A stretch of 64,000 bases of DNA from Aquila chrysaetos chrysaetos (Eukaryota; Chordata; Aves; Accipitriformes; Accipitridae), in NCBI RefSeq assembly GCF_900496995.4, contig NC_044029.1, positions 10,292,001 to 10,356,000 of the forward strand. Reading direction: 5' to 3'. This document shows positions 39,173 through 51,250 of the stretch, piece by piece. The number at the start of each line of letters is the position of its first letter. The first letter of the stretch is position 1. The position numbers and the translations under genes are program-made. Under the pieces are notes generated by a model that saw only the letters and a list, made by a program, of their open reading frames with translations, ran no database searches and was not told the origin of the DNA.

Positions 39173-42100
39173 TTAGCTGTCTAGCTGTACTTTATAATAC
39201 ACTCTTTCTGATGAAAATAGAGTTTACGTGAAGATAAAGATTTGTTTCCATACCTATTAAACCAAAATGGCATTCGAACTTATTCATGTAACCAATTGCA
39301 TTGTTTATAAACAATAAAACTTTTTATAGATTAAAAAAATGGAGAATAAAAAGCAGTAACAAAAACAGGACTATTCATTTTATAAATAGGAATGTAAGGA
39401 AGTATGGTATTGCTGAAACGATGGATTAAAGCAAGACCATACACCAAAGTATATACATTTTTTCTCATAGTCCTTATCCTCCACAGAAGACAGAGGTGGG
39501 GCCGTGGGTTGTGGGAGGCAGACACGGTCACCCCTCAGAGCAGACCACTTCTGCTTGAGAAGACTAATTTCACGAGCACTTTTCTAAAAGGAGCTTTCAC
39601 TCTCCTGCTTATTAGGAAGTTTAGAAATAACAAGTTTCACATTTCAAAGTTCAGTCATTTTTGTATTTCACCCAGGCGATAAACATGTGAGAAATTTGTA
39701 CCCTGTGAAAAATGTGCATTTCAGGCACTGATAGGATACAGCTGTCTCGGCCCTTGTTTACTTGGTTTCTCCTCTACTTCATGCTCGGCATGGGGGATTT
39801 TAGAGTTATTAAACTTTTTCCCAGTTGCCCAGAGTCACCATCCCTTTACTCCGTACTGAGTAGCTGCGTATACAACTGTGTGACAACAGCAGCCCTCCCA
39901 CCCTCCCCGGCGTGGGCAGGAGCCCTTTTTCCTGTCATCAGGTGCATCTTCCAAAGGGAATTCCCAATTTACAAGACAGTCACTTTCTCCCAGACTGGCT
40001 GTTAAGCCACCCATATTTCCAGCAATCAAACAGCTTCAGACTCCCGAGGTGTCCCCTTTCCCACCGCACGAGAGACCTGCGTGGGATGTGTCTTCCTTCC
40101 CAGTCCCGCGACGGGAACAAACTCCTACACTACGCCATGACCGGGTAGATAGTCTCGTAGAGTTTGCAAGGAAGACGAGGGTGGATGCTTAAACTCAGGT
40201 TGAGGCCCCCCAAATCCCCATTTAATCATGCTGGGGTTATGAGCTCAAATCTTACTACTTAGGTGCTACTCAAGTCTTCGCTGCTGGGGTCCCGCAGGTG
40301 CCCAGGAGGACGGTGCTCACCGGGTTGCAGCAGCTTTGCAGCTAAACAATTCACCTACGTGTTTGGGAGCTCACGGCGTTATATATACCTGAGAAAGAGA
40401 CACCTGAAGGACTCCCAGCTGCTTATTTGAGACACGACTTTAACGAAACGTAGGAGTCGTAGGACCAGAACGACAGCCTTTGAGAGGCATACACCCAGGG
40501 CAGAAGGGCGTTTGGTGGTCTGCTCCTCATAACAACTTGACGCTATCCAACCAAGAGACAATCGCGACAGTGAGGAGCAGAGCAAAGGCACCCACCTCCC
40601 ACATGCCTGACTGACTACTCCAGCCACCTCTGAGGGCTTTTAATGGTTTTAAAGCTACTTTTTCAAGTCATTGAGATAATTCAGTTAGATCTAAGAATTT
40701 TTGCTGTGATCTCTACTGTCTGTGAAGGCGTTTGCCACAAGTCTACACATAAGCCTTAAATTTGAGGAAGAGATTTCAGATACTTACTTCAGATGCACCT
40801 TCAGTGTGGCCAGCAGAGACATTTCCTCCTCTGCTTTTCAAAGCACTCAGGCAGCGAGATTCAGAATTGCACAATTTGAAGATGCTCCACAAGAGCAATT
40901 GTAGAAATAAGTACTTTTCAAAATGGAAATACTGTTTGTCTTTCTATTTCTTCAAAGCATTGCAAAGTGGACAGGAAAACAAACAAATCTAGTATTTTTT
41001 CATGCTAGTGAAAAAAAAAAAAAAAAAACCCAAAACGAAAAGACACCCACAACATCTTGCATATATGGTTACTTAAAACATGGAAATGAGGGGAACAGAA
41101 TGAGCTTTCAGCAGATACAAATACTTCCATTTACAAAAAAAATTAACCTCTTTGCTGGAGCAGTGGTGCATTTGCTAATGAGGCCTTTGCACTGAGCTAT
41201 ACGCAGGTATAAGTGAAGTTATAGTCATTGTTTGCTCACCGATAATTAAGGAGTTATTCATTTATTAATTTAATAAATTCTGTGGAATCAAACAATTAAA
41301 GGCTGAATTCAAACTTGATTTAATCCAGAGTTTGGCTCCCTATAATGTATTACAGGCACACCAGCTTGAGTTTTATACTCCAGCCAGACCTTTGCTGGGT
41401 TCCTGAGTCCCTGCTAAGTAGCTAAGTCCCAGTGCAAGCAGTAGGATTTGGGACTTCAAAAAAAAAAAAAAAAAAATCAGAATTAAAGCTTTTAGGGCTT
41501 CTTTTTAGGATTTAATTTTTTGCTTAGCATACGGGTTATATGGATTTTTAAAACAGAAAATAATATCAGTTCAAAAGCATATATTCATGGAAGATCGGAG
41601 AAATAAAGAGAAAAACCACACATTTATTCCTCTGCTGCTACTCCAGGTTTGAAGGCCTCTCAGAGAGTATCAGATTCAAATGCACTTGGTTTAATGCAGC
41701 CACTGAACTACCTTTCTGCTCTCTCACTGGGCTTGCTGACCCTCATATATCATGCCCACTCTCACCTTCTTCAAGCACAGCTGAGCAATGCCTTTGGCAT
41801 CATAGCCACCAACATCTTCCAGCAGGTGCCAGGCAGTCTATAAATGTTATTAATGCTCAAAACGAAACCAGGCTCTGGGACTGGACGGTGCCTATCAGCT
41901 GGTCCGGGGAGCAGAACGCAGAAGACCTTTGAGAAAGTTGCTGGACTCCACGGTACGGTGGGTTTGGCATGAGGTCCATGAGCATCCAGGGTGCGTAACC
42001 TCCTGGAGGAAGGAAAGCGGGGCACCTGCCGAATGGAGAGAAAATGTATCACACTGTGTTTGGGAAGGGGAATGACTCCTTCTGCCCAGCCCTGTCCATC

Positions 42101-42581
42101 TCTTGGACGGAATGGAGAGAACACCATGAGATGCAGCGAGGGCAAAGGCGGCCACTAGTGAAGCCTAAGCTAACACTCAACAGAAAACTCAAATAAAGCA
42201 CAAGAAAAACAGCCCCACAGTCTCTTTTTTACTCATTCCCCTGATCCAGTTGGCTGCAGGAGAAGCCTGGCCCTGACGCCCCGGGGCAGCACGTGGACAG
42301 ATGCGCTGCTTGCCCCCCTCCACATTTGGGGGTGAACTCCTCCATCCCGCACACAGGATCAAATTAGCCAGCAGGATCCCAGCCCAGACTCCAGCTGGGC
42401 AAGCTCATAAGATCTTTAGTTGCCAGGAAGGCAGTTGTGGCCAGCTGTAAGGCTGATACCCCGTGCAGAGCCTGCCAAAGGTCAGCAGTCGTCAGCTGGC
42501 CAGCTGCGGGTCCTCCTGCGGGACCCCACGGTCCAGCGGAGAGGAGTAAGGAGAAGTGATGAGCGAGCCGAGGGCTCTGCA

Positions 42582-42621
42582 GAGGAGGAGGAGGAGGAGG
42601 AGGAGGAGGAGGAGGAGGAGG
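42582..42621 (+). repeat. GAG trinucleotide microsatellite
   Basis: About 13 GAG units in a row. They give acidic or proline-rich low-complexity frames on the two strands, which are not genes. Confidence 0.95.
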
Positions 42622-45536
42622 GGAGGGAGCAGGTCTGGGGTGGGGAGAAGTCAGCTGCCTGCTGTGGTTAAGTCTGACTGCTCCTGACAAGCAGGCTGAG
42701 CTGGGAAGGCGAAGAACTGAATTTCCCCCGAAACGCAGCCATGAATTTGGGGTGTTCCTAGGCATATTTTGACAAACAGTATGAATTAAGACCCCTTCAT
42801 CCTCCAAGAACTAATTACTAAAAGTTTATCACTTTTCACAGCCTTACCACAGAAGAAAGAGGTTGATCTTTTCCTACAGGGAAAATGAGTGTTTTTCCAC
42901 CCAAGCAACTCAGAAATACATAGGGCAAGCAGGACTTTTGTCCTGATGTTGTATTTAAGAGACCTTTGCTAGGTTCCCATGTTAGTTTTGTAATGTACAG
43001 TGGGCCTTTTGATCTGAGATTAAAATATATATTTCACTGAAGATCCCTGCTTGGTTTCTTAACAAAAGATAAAAGATACAAGAAGCGCTTCACACACACA
43101 CACGCAAAAAAAGAAAGCACTGCTGCCTCCCTCAGTCAGAATATAAGCCAAGAAAGCATGAGTTTCAGAGCTAAAATGAAAATAAAAAATTAATTGTGTT
43201 TTTAAAATTGCACTGAATTATGCCCTTCATTGCAGTGAGTGATAGAAAACTTGCAGCTTCTGTGTTACATTACTCTGACACTATGAGGCATCCCTCCACC
43301 TGCCTGCGAGATCACCACATGCCATTACAGAGCACTCAGCCAGGTAGTAGGAGTTGCGAGAGGCGGACCTCAGGTCAGACCATCATCTTCTCATGTGTTT
43401 GTGAGCACAGCCTTCCTTAAATGAACGTGATTCACATAGAATACAGATCTTTCTTTTCGGTTACACTTATTATTGACTATGCAAAATCTGACCACAACAG
43501 TTATCTCCCGAGACAGCAGCCTTTTATATATACCTTGTTCTCCCCAATCCACGGGCTAAAGGTGGTTTCACAGTACTAACTTCCACGCCTTCCAGGGATT
43601 ACAGCACATTTTGGCTCACAGGAGCTTTGTTTATAGATGTCCTGTAATTAAGAGTTTGTTTTCTTGGTGTGTATAACAAAACCCTCAGATTGTAATCTAG
43701 CCTAGTAGGACCGGGGAGGCTGTGGACAAACATCCCACAGGCGGGATACTTCTCCTCACTCTCTGAAAAGCTACTTCTCAGAAGTATTGACCTTTTTGCA
43801 ACTCTTAAAATGTCTGCCAGCCAAAGAGAGGTGTACATTACCAACATGTGATTTGCTAGTATTACTCTGCATACTTCACAGGCGATCGCTTGCCAAGGTC
43901 AGCACAGTGCAGAATGAAATGCTGAAAGTTCTCCAGCTTAGTTCATTTTAAACCATCATTTAAAATGATCTGCACTGTATTAGACCCTGGCCATAAGCAG
44001 TATCCTCGGGACGGTGTTTTGGTTGAGAGGAGCAAGAGCTGCAGCACTGCAGCAATGTGTAAGAAATCATGAATAAAACCCAGTGACGTTCACAGTCTTG
44101 CATAAGGATTTCTACGAACAGAAGCCTCAGGAAGTGATCACCCGTCATCAAGAAAGACTGTGTTTGGGTTGAGGTACTTGCATGCTCCTGAAACATCTGT
44201 AATGACAAGAGTGTGCGAATACCTAGTTTGTGCCTCTGCACGACCTCACTCCAGGGTTTTCAAACCACTTTTTCTACTCACTGATTACTTGGGACCTGCC
44301 TATATGTACACAGAAAGCCCATTCTGGAAAAGGCTCCTCCTGAATTACTCTGCGGGAAAGAAAACACTTACCTCAAGGTTACACAGCAAGGGCAGAAAGT
44401 GATTTTGAGGGAAGCCGCGCGGGAAGGGGCAGGCTGGCCTTGCCCTGTGTCAGAAGCTCAGCTGCTGAGCGGCTCAGGCAGGTGGGTACCACCTCGCTTT
44501 CTCTGTAGCCTTTTGGGGGGGCCGCGGCCCCTCGGTGTGCTGCGAGGACAGGGCCATCCCTAAGCGAGGCTTCCTTCATCCTCAGTACAGAGACGCTGCC
44601 AAAGAGCAGTCAGGTGGTAACTTTTGGTGACATGACCAAGCTGGGCTGGGTTCAACTGAAAGATTTATCAGAGGTGAAATACCGCTTCCAGGCCCCTTGG
44701 CCACCCAGTGCTAACAACATAAACACAAATGGCAAATACTTCCTTATCCCACGCTGGTGAGGTGTATATCCCTTCCCACTCAGAGTGTTTATCACAGGGG
44801 ACATTTCTGGATGCACTGAAAGAGCCCATCTCTCCATCTCATCTCTGCCTTTTTTTTTTTGGGGGGGGGTGGCTAGAAAAGTTTTGAATTACAGCTAGAG
44901 CAGTGCAAAGGGCTGGAAATTTTTCATGGTAGAAAGACTTAGATTTAGTGCCTGGAAGGAAATACTTATTAACTCTGAAACTCATGAAGACTTGACCTGG
45001 CTATTTCTAGACCCATGTAAATAGAGTAATGAATTTTCATCCTGGCTGGTGGGACCAAAGTCATTAAGAGCAAATAGGTCTATATTGCTTTCCGAATATT
45101 GTGAAACGTACCTTGTGGATTGTGAAAGAGATACATGTGGTTTGTTCTTACTAACTTTACTAAATTTGTCTCTGCCAGAGCACTGAGAGTGACTGACAGT
45201 AAAATTCCCCGACAGGGTATCAGAGCTAGATCATACAGTTGTTTTACAGAGAAGAGTCACCATGCAATTTTAGGGCCAAATCCTGGAATACGTGTTCAGT
45301 CTTCATACCCAGGGAAAGAAACAAGGGCTTTGCCCGGGGTGGGGGGGAAGACAACTATGAAATATTACTTTTACTCTTGCAGAAAATAAAGGCAACGCTG
45401 CCCATAGCAGGACAGGAATGGAGGGAGAATCCGACCCTCCACATTTTTGGTTCTCCATGTTTCTCCCCCTGCCGCAACACCAGGGAACACACTTAAAGAA
45501 CCAGCAGACCAGACAGCAATCTTTCTTACAGCACGT

Positions 45537-45542
45537 TTTATT
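45537..45542 (-). terminator. MYF5 polyadenylation signal
   Basis: AATAAA on the minus strand, 286 bases past the stop codon, in the context GCGAATAAAACGTGC. It implies a short 3' UTR of about 300 nt that includes G/C homopolymer runs at 45600-45616 and 45640-45780. Confidence 0.7.
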
Positions 45543-45827
45543 CGCAGCGGGGTTTCCAGGGTAGCCCGTGTGTCCCGAGCCCCAGGGTCACTCTGCCCCG
45601 GGGGGGGGGGGGGGGGACACGGACGGACCCCGGGCCAGGGCACTTTGCCCCCCCCCCAGCCCCGGAGGGAGGAGGCGGGCCAAGCAGCGCAGGGGCTGCC
45701 CCTTTTGCCCGTAGAAGCGGCTGGGCGAGGGGTGGGGGCGGCCCCGGGAAGTTTTTTTTTTTTTGGGGGGGGGGGGGGAGAAAAGCAACGACAAGGCTCG
45801 GGGTACCGGTCCCCCCCCCGGACCCCC

Positions 45828-46022
45828 TCATAGCGCCTGGTAGGTCCGTCGGGGCGGCGGCGTCCCGGGCGTCCCCGGCCCCGAGTCGATGCTGGCGCTG
45901 GGCGAGAGGGATTCGGCGTCGCGGGGGGGGCAGCCCCGGTTCCTCGGCCGGGGAGAGCCGGTCCACGATGCTGGAGAGGCAATCCAGGCTGGACAGGGCG
46001 CTGCTCTGCTCGGCGGCATACC
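45828..46022 (-). CDS. MYF5: MYF5 exon 3 coding part, with homopolymer frameshift
   Basis: Acceptor GCCGCAG at 46023-46029. It reads [20 protein letters not shown] then [11 protein letters not shown] in the frame set by exon 2. At the eight-C tract (45923-45930) the conserved continuation [18 protein letters not shown] ... RRTYQAL, TGA, lies one frame over. Seven Cs would keep it in frame. Followed literally, translation runs on to a TAA at 45538-45540 inside the polyadenylation signal. A sequencing or assembly slip is the simplest cause. Confidence 0.9.
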   Translation of the reverse strand, partial: GMPPSRAAPCPAWIASPASWTGSPRPRNRGCPPRDAESLSPSASIDSGPGTPGTPPPRRTYQAL

Positions 46023-47241
46023 CTGCGGCCGGGCGGGGGGGGGGGGGGGGGGTGGTGAAAGATGATGAGAACGGCAACGCGTTACAGCGGGAGACCCCCC
46101 CACACCCGGCCCCCGTTTCCGCCCCCCCCCGGCACACCGCGGCTGCCGGCGGGTCGGCCTTACCGTGGGCCATCCCGGAGCAGTAGACGGCGTCGAAGCT
46201 GCTGCCTCTCGCCGACCAGACGGGGCTGCCGCAGTCGGCCTGCAAGACAGCGAGGGGCGAGTGCCGGCCCGGCCGCCCCCACCACGGGGCTATTGGGACG
46301 CTCCCCCCCCCCCCCCCAAAAAAAAAACCAAAAAAAAAACCAAAAAACGCGGAGGGACAGCGCCTTAAAGCGAGGAGGGAGCCCGCTGGGCAGCGCCTTC
46401 CCCGTCCCCCCCCGCCTTACCCCGCGCTAAGCTGGGGGGGGGGGGGGGAAGAAGACGAGCCCCCGGGGGCTCGGGGAGCTTGGTGGGTGCCCTCCGGCAG
46501 CGTTCCCGTCCCCCCCCCCATGCGTTCCCGCAGAGCCCACGTGTATGCTGAGCGTTCGAGGTGAGAAGGGGCTTGTCTCGTTTCCACGCGAACCGTCCGC
46601 CTTTTCCTGATGTCCGGCTGCGTTCGGCCCGTCCCACGCCCGTGGGAGCGGTGCCACGCCGCCGGGCCGAGGGGGACCTCCCCGCGGGCCTTCCTGGGGT
46701 CCCCACGGCCCCATGGCTCCTGCCCCTCTCTTACCATCCCGTCGGAGCAGCTGGAAGTGGGGCTGGTCGGTTCGGAGCAGCTCTGTCCCGGCAGGTGGTA
46801 GTAGTTTTCTACCTGTTCCCTCAAGAGCTCCTGGAGGCTCTCGATGTATCTGATGGCGTTTCTCAGGATCTCCACTTTGGGGAGTCTTTGGTTGGGGTTG
46901 GCGGTGGTGCATCTCTTCAGGGTCTCAAAAGCCTGGTTCACTTTCTTCAGCCTCCTCCTCTCCCTCATGGTGGCCGCCTTCCGCCGGTCCATTGTGGTGG
47001 ATTTTCTCTTGCAGGCTTTGCAAGCCCACATGAGGCAGTGGCCGGCCTGGTGGTGGCCAGTGGGAGCTCGGACGTGCTCCTCTTCCTCGGAGCAGGCGGG
47101 CTCGGGGGGGTCGTGGGCGCCGAAGGGAGGCAGGTCCCGGGGCTCAAAATCCTCGGGGAACTCGCCCTCCGGGGAGGAGAGGCAGGAGCTGTCATAGAAG
47201 AGCTCGGACGGGGAGAACTGGCAGCTGTCCATCACCTCCAT
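45828..47241 (-). CDS. MYF5: MYF5, myogenic bHLH factor (three exons, apparent 1-base frameshift in exon 3)
   Basis: This nuclear transcription factor starts skeletal muscle commitment. It pairs with E proteins and binds CANNTG E-boxes. Exons are 46735-47241, 46164-46239 and 45828-46022 (minus). The start [11 protein letters not shown] is the vertebrate MYF5 start. Residues about 66-80 form the His/Cys-rich [13 protein letters not shown] motif with the Pbx-contact Trp. The basic region is at 86-100 ([15 protein letters not shown], with the myogenic Ala-Thr) and helix-loop-helix at 101-140. Exon 3 encodes helix III ([14 protein letters not shown]) and ends RRTYQAL. With one C removed from the C8 tract at 45923-45930 the product is 258 residues (human 255). 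As written, exon 3 leaves frame there. It lies tandem with MYF6, about 6 kb away. Confidence 0.96.
46164..46239 (-). CDS. MYF5: MYF5 exon 2
   Basis: A 76-nt exon after CTGTCTTGCAG and before GTAAGGCC. It reads [20 protein letters not shown] then SGMAH plus one base. The 76-nt length equals the human exon. The split Gly codon is completed by exon 3. Confidence 0.94.
46735..47241 (-). CDS. MYF5: MYF5 exon 1 coding part
   Basis: 169 codons from ATG at 47241 to ATG at 46735-46737, then donor GTAAGAGA. It encodes the activation region, the His/Cys motif and the whole bHLH, ending [13 protein letters not shown]. The start is chosen by family match (MEVMDSC). The frame is open further upstream only to a TTG at 47316, which is not a start codon in the mRNA context. 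Confidence 0.97.
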
Positions 47242-47372
47242 CCCTGCAGCGGAGGCGTCGGCGTGGGGCGGCAGCCACCGGCTCTGGGCGAGGAGCTCCG
47301 CAGCGCGCTGGGCCAATTTCCTCAGTAATTAGCGACCCGAGACGAAGTGTCCTTCGGCTGATGCGGGGGGCC

Positions 47373-47382
47373 CTTATATATA
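47373..47382 (-). promoter_or_regulatory. MYF5 TATA box
   Basis: Minus-strand TATATATAAG sits 132 bases upstream of the ATG, giving a start site near 47345-47350 and a 5' UTR of about 105 nt. An octamer-like ATGCTAAT lies just upstream at 47420-47427. A TATA-driven promoter is established for MYF5. Confidence 0.8.
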
Positions 47383-49180
47383 CATGTAAAGGGAGGCTGG
47401 TCCGCAGCGGCCGCTCTGTATTAGCATATCCCACCACATCCCCTGCCGGGGGCTGTCTGGGCAAGCCCCCTCCGGTCCCCAGGAGACAATTTGCTCCGCA
47501 CCGCTCCTTTGGAGAGCCCTGAGCTGGGCGCTTCTCTAGCGAACGTCCTCCCCGCAACTGGGTTGCGACATCTCCCAAGTTTAAGCCAAGCCTGGGAATT
47601 TGCAGGTTTGGTACGGACCGAGGAAGAGGGGCAGTGGACGCGCACCGACCGCTGACATTTCCTCCAGAGCCGTTCCTCGTCCCTGGCTGCCCATCTCCCA
47701 TCACACGCCGCAGCGGGACGGACACCGGCTCTCCCCACGGGGCAATTAACGCAGAAACCCCCCCACAGCACCTACGGTGTCTACTTGCGTGTCTTTATTC
47801 CCCACAGGCCGTGGCCCAGGTCTAACCCGCAACAATTTACTCCTCTTTTCAAGACCTAAGATTTGTTCACGTATCTTGAGGAGCGCTTTGTCCTGTAGCT
47901 GAAGTCGCGTCACCGAGCGTGTAAATTTGCAAACCAGGGGACAAAAAGGCACAGCTACCTGTGGCCGGGAGAGACGAAGAGGGGGGAAGCCCAGGTTTTA
48001 GCGCTGTCGGATCGGGTCCCAGGGAAAGGGACTCACAAAAGAAAAGAGTACGTGTCTGCTCCGAGACAAATCCCCTTCCCATTCTTTCTCCTACTCGTGT
48101 GACCCGGTGCCGCTAGAGACACACCAGTCGAGCAGTGCCTTGGGCTCGCTAATTTTCTGCTTTCAGGCAAACTTGTACCGTTACAGATGCGTCCCAGCTG
48201 CCAGTGCAACAAACCCCTCCTGGAAGTGTAAAATTTCTAACCCCGCAATCCCTAAGTAACTTTACACAAGTCGGGGACAAAAGCTTCGCAGAGCTCCAGC
48301 CGCAGCAGTAGCTGAGCGGAGCGGTGCAAGGGTCATTAGAGTGGTAATGAAGCCATTTAACAGGCATTCGCTAACGCGCAGGAAGCCTTTGGTTTCATCC
48401 AGGTGGCTTTTGTAGTTGAGGAAAATATTAGGAGAAGGCAAAGGCAACCTTCCCTACCTGGGAATAAAATTATGTGACCTAGGTTAACTCAAACGGAGAG
48501 CGAGTGACCCAGCAGCGGTTCAAACGCTACGGAGCCGGTGTGTGTGCCCAGGAAAAAGGCGTCTTCAATTAACCTCTCGTCAGGAAGAGGTAATGCGGAG
48601 GGCATGGCGAGCCGGTTGTCTCAAGGAGCCGCTCTTCGAGTGAGCGAGGCGGGTAGGGAACATCTCCTTAGAGATGCACAAGCGCACACCGCTGGCAAGC
48701 TTTCCGATCCGCCCGGCGAGCGGCCGGCAGCTGGGGCTGGGGACCCCCTCTGCTCCTTGCCTCCCCTCTCCCCCCCAAACCCCCAAAAGGCGGATTTCCA
48801 CTCTTAGGCTAAAACTTTTCCTAAAAAAAAAAAAAAAAAAAACCACCATGCACACACCCTTCTTCCTATAGCGGACGCATAATTATCTAAAGGCCGGGGA
48901 AGGCTACATCTGCACTGCTTCGGTTTATTTGGGGCCATAAACGGGGGGAGCCCCCTTTGAAATGAATACTGTAGGAAAAAGCAGAGAGTTGATAAAGGAG
49001 TAAAGTTACAGAAAGGGGAAAGCTCAGAATGTCAGGCTTCTGCCGCTCCGAGGTGCAGGTTGCTGTTGAGTTGGGCCACATCTGAAACAGCGCAGTTCCC
49101 TATTGTTTTCCTAAGAAACCGGCAGTCCGAAGGGGGGGTCCGCTCGGCAGTAACTTGAACTTTTCACCGGGCTGTGGCGT

Positions 49181-49197
49181 GCACACACACACACACA
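49181..49197 (+). repeat. CA dinucleotide microsatellite
   Basis: About eight CA units next to an AT-rich candidate enhancer block. Confidence 0.85.
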
Positions 49198-49315
49198 ATT
49201 TGATTTACCACGTTTGCACTGGCTAAAATAGACCTGTTTACAGATTTATGCTTTGTGCACAAACAAACTTGATCTTTAACGTGCCGGTTGCAGTTCTGAT
49301 CGCCTTTCAGGGGTT
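49195..49315. promoter_or_regulatory. Candidate enhancer upstream of MYF5
   Basis: An AT-rich block with TTTGATTTACC, GGCTAAAATAGACC (MEF2-like), CTGTTTACAG (forkhead-like) and GATCTTTAACG in 120 bases, 1.9 kb upstream of MYF5. Motif evidence only. Confidence 0.3.
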
Positions 49316-51094
49316 TCTCTCCGAGCATGCAGTGTGGATGTCCCGGTGCACAATGCCAACTCCCTCGGTCCCGCTCTCCTGGCGTCCACAGCTTTAGCTC
49401 GCAGCTTTAACTCAATCCAGCGGGGTTTGGGCCGTTAAGAAACGTGCCTTTTCCCTAAAGTCTTTGAGGAGCTAGGAAAATTTGTTTCCTTTTCCCTTGA
49501 ATATTTTGGGGGAAGGGGAAGAAAGGATGGAAGAGCCTGTCACTCAGGAAGGAAAAAACATCTGTAATTAGTATCCCTTAAGAGCCCCGGCTCCTCTGGT
49601 AAAGTGATCTCAAAACAAATTTGCAAAAGTGCAGTAGGCGAGTGGAACTAAAGAAAGGGGAGAGAAAACACAAACTATTAAGGCTGGCTAATGAGGCTGC
49701 CGGAGGGGAGGGGGCGGGGGGGGGGGGGGGGTATGCTGCATTTCGGGAGGCTCAAATCCCGAAAGCGGGAACAGCCTTGAGCATCAGACACCGTCTGCTC
49801 CTGCTGCCGGCCGGAGAGAAAATGGTGAACGTGTCAGAAGCTCGTTAAATGGTGTTCCTGCCCCCCCAGCCCTCCCCGCTCCGCAGCGACCGCCGTCCCG
49901 CACCTATTCCTGGAGGGATTCAATCCCGGGGGGGGGGGACCACTGGCAGAGCGTGCGCTCTTTTTCCAAGCCCCGCGCCTTTCTGTGCTTTCTAAGCGAA
50001 GAAAATCCCACAGAAACCATAAGTCACCGGGCCGGGGGGGGTGTGGGGTGTGTGTGAGAGGTTTTTGGGGGCCCACGGGAACGCGCCCCGCCGTGCCCCC
50101 CCCCCCCCCCCCAGCCAGCCCCTCCGCACCCCTGCAAAGCACCGCGCCGCTCCCCCCGCAGACCGCCGGCCTCGCCGAACGCCGGAGAGCGTTATTTTAT
50201 TTAATGGGGCGGGGGGGGGGGGGGACGACACACGACACGACCGACAGAACCGTCCCCCCCCCCGCCTCTCCCCCTCCCGCCGTCGGGTCGGTGGGTGCCG
50301 AGGGCGGCGGGGGCTCCTCCGCATCGTCCCGCCAGCAAAACTGTTTCCCAGTTGGGGGGTCTGTGTGTGTTGGGGGGGGGGGGGGGGTCGGGTTCTTCCA
50401 GCCGTGTGAGAAACGTTTGGTTCCCCCCAGCGCTGGGAACCGTGCGCACCTAAGTAAACACATTAGTACCTGCCAGGGGGATTTGTGTGGAAGACAGCTG
50501 AAGAAGGCATTGGCCTCTGCTGGCACCCTGGGACTCCCAAGAGAGATCAAAGGGACACGAGGGGGTTTTTAGCAGCCTTGAGACTGGGAAAAGTCGCTAG
50601 TTCCTGCTAGCGGAGGGACGGCCCAGCGAGCACATGGTTCAATTATTCAACCTCCTCCCTCCCCTGCCCCCCACTGCCGTTCCCCAGTTCGTTCTCCACA
50701 GCAAGGTGGAAGCTCTGGAAAAAATCGTGCGGGTTCCCCAAGGCAGCGGCGATCCGAGCAGGGATTTTCCCCGTGGAAATAGCTGCTGGGTCGACGCCTG
50801 CCCGCCTTGCCTTCGACCTCCGAAAATAAGCTGAGCCCGCTGCCGGCTGCCCTCCTCCCTCTCTGGGTTGCGGGCGGTTTTACGGAGGGAAATAAAGATG
50901 CACAATAAAAAAAAAAAAAAAAAAAAAAGGGCTTTAGGGGCGAGGGGAGGGGGGCTGTGTTCAGCTCCCCGGCAGCAGCGCTCCAGCCCGCTTTCCTCGC
51001 GTTAAGTAAACGGCAGCGGGCCGGAGGGAGCGGCGGGGGGGGGGTCACTTGCATTCGTGTACAAACGTCGATGAGTTTGTGCGTGGCCGCCCCG

Positions 51095-51250
51095 GAAAAA
51101 GACTTGATTAAATCACAAATCTCTTGTCCTTACCCAGTTATTACCCTTTGATTTTGTGATTCCAGGGCCCTGTTTGCTTTGGCTGGGGGACTTAGGTAAA
51201 GATTATCCTTATTAATATCAAACACAAACATTTTAATTGCAAACACGCTG
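51095..51250. promoter_or_regulatory. Candidate enhancer: AT-rich, motif-dense block
   Basis: An abrupt AT-rich block of about 155 bases in GC-rich DNA. It has CTTTGAT (TCF/LEF type, 51146-51152), GATTATCC (bicoid type, about 51201), TATCAAACACAAACA (forkhead-like) and TTTTAATTGC (homeodomain). It lies 3.8 kb upstream of the MYF5 start. Function is inferred from composition and motifs only. Confidence 0.4.

Larger units (their letters stand above)
37289..45536. other. Intergenic DNA 3' of MYF5
   Basis: No exon recognised. It holds the CpG patch at 38.7 kb, the possible MITE at 39.1 kb, A-runs at 41011 and 41458, and a GAG repeat at 42.58 kb. Short frames on both strands have no family resemblance. 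Confidence 0.65.
45543..47700. other. MYF5 CpG island with poly-G/poly-C tracts
   Basis: The MYF5 gene and promoter lie in continuous CpG-rich DNA. Uninterrupted G or C runs of 8 to about 20 bases occur at about 45600, 45648, 45764, 45811, 45923, 46032, 46301, 46434 and 46510. Such runs can form G-quadruplexes and are error-prone in sequencing. Confidence 0.85.

Noticed and set aside
45371-45982. A 203-residue minus-strand frame over MYF5 exon 3 and the 3' UTR
   Set aside because: It is a third frame of the same GC-rich region, rich in Pro/Arg/Gly, and crosses the MYF5 poly(A) signal.
46417-46734. MYF5 continuing past exon 1 as one 299-residue protein
   Set aside because: A canonical donor GTAAGAGA follows ...CSDGM, and exons 2 and 3 with family sequence are found downstream.
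47242-47316. A 25-residue N-terminal extension of MYF5
   Set aside because: The extension begins at a TTG, not an ATG. The known family start MEVMDSC is at 47241.
46561-47328. A 255-residue open frame on the + strand across MYF5 exon 1
   Set aside because: It is the antisense shadow of GC-rich MYF5 coding sequence; low complexity, no family resemblance.
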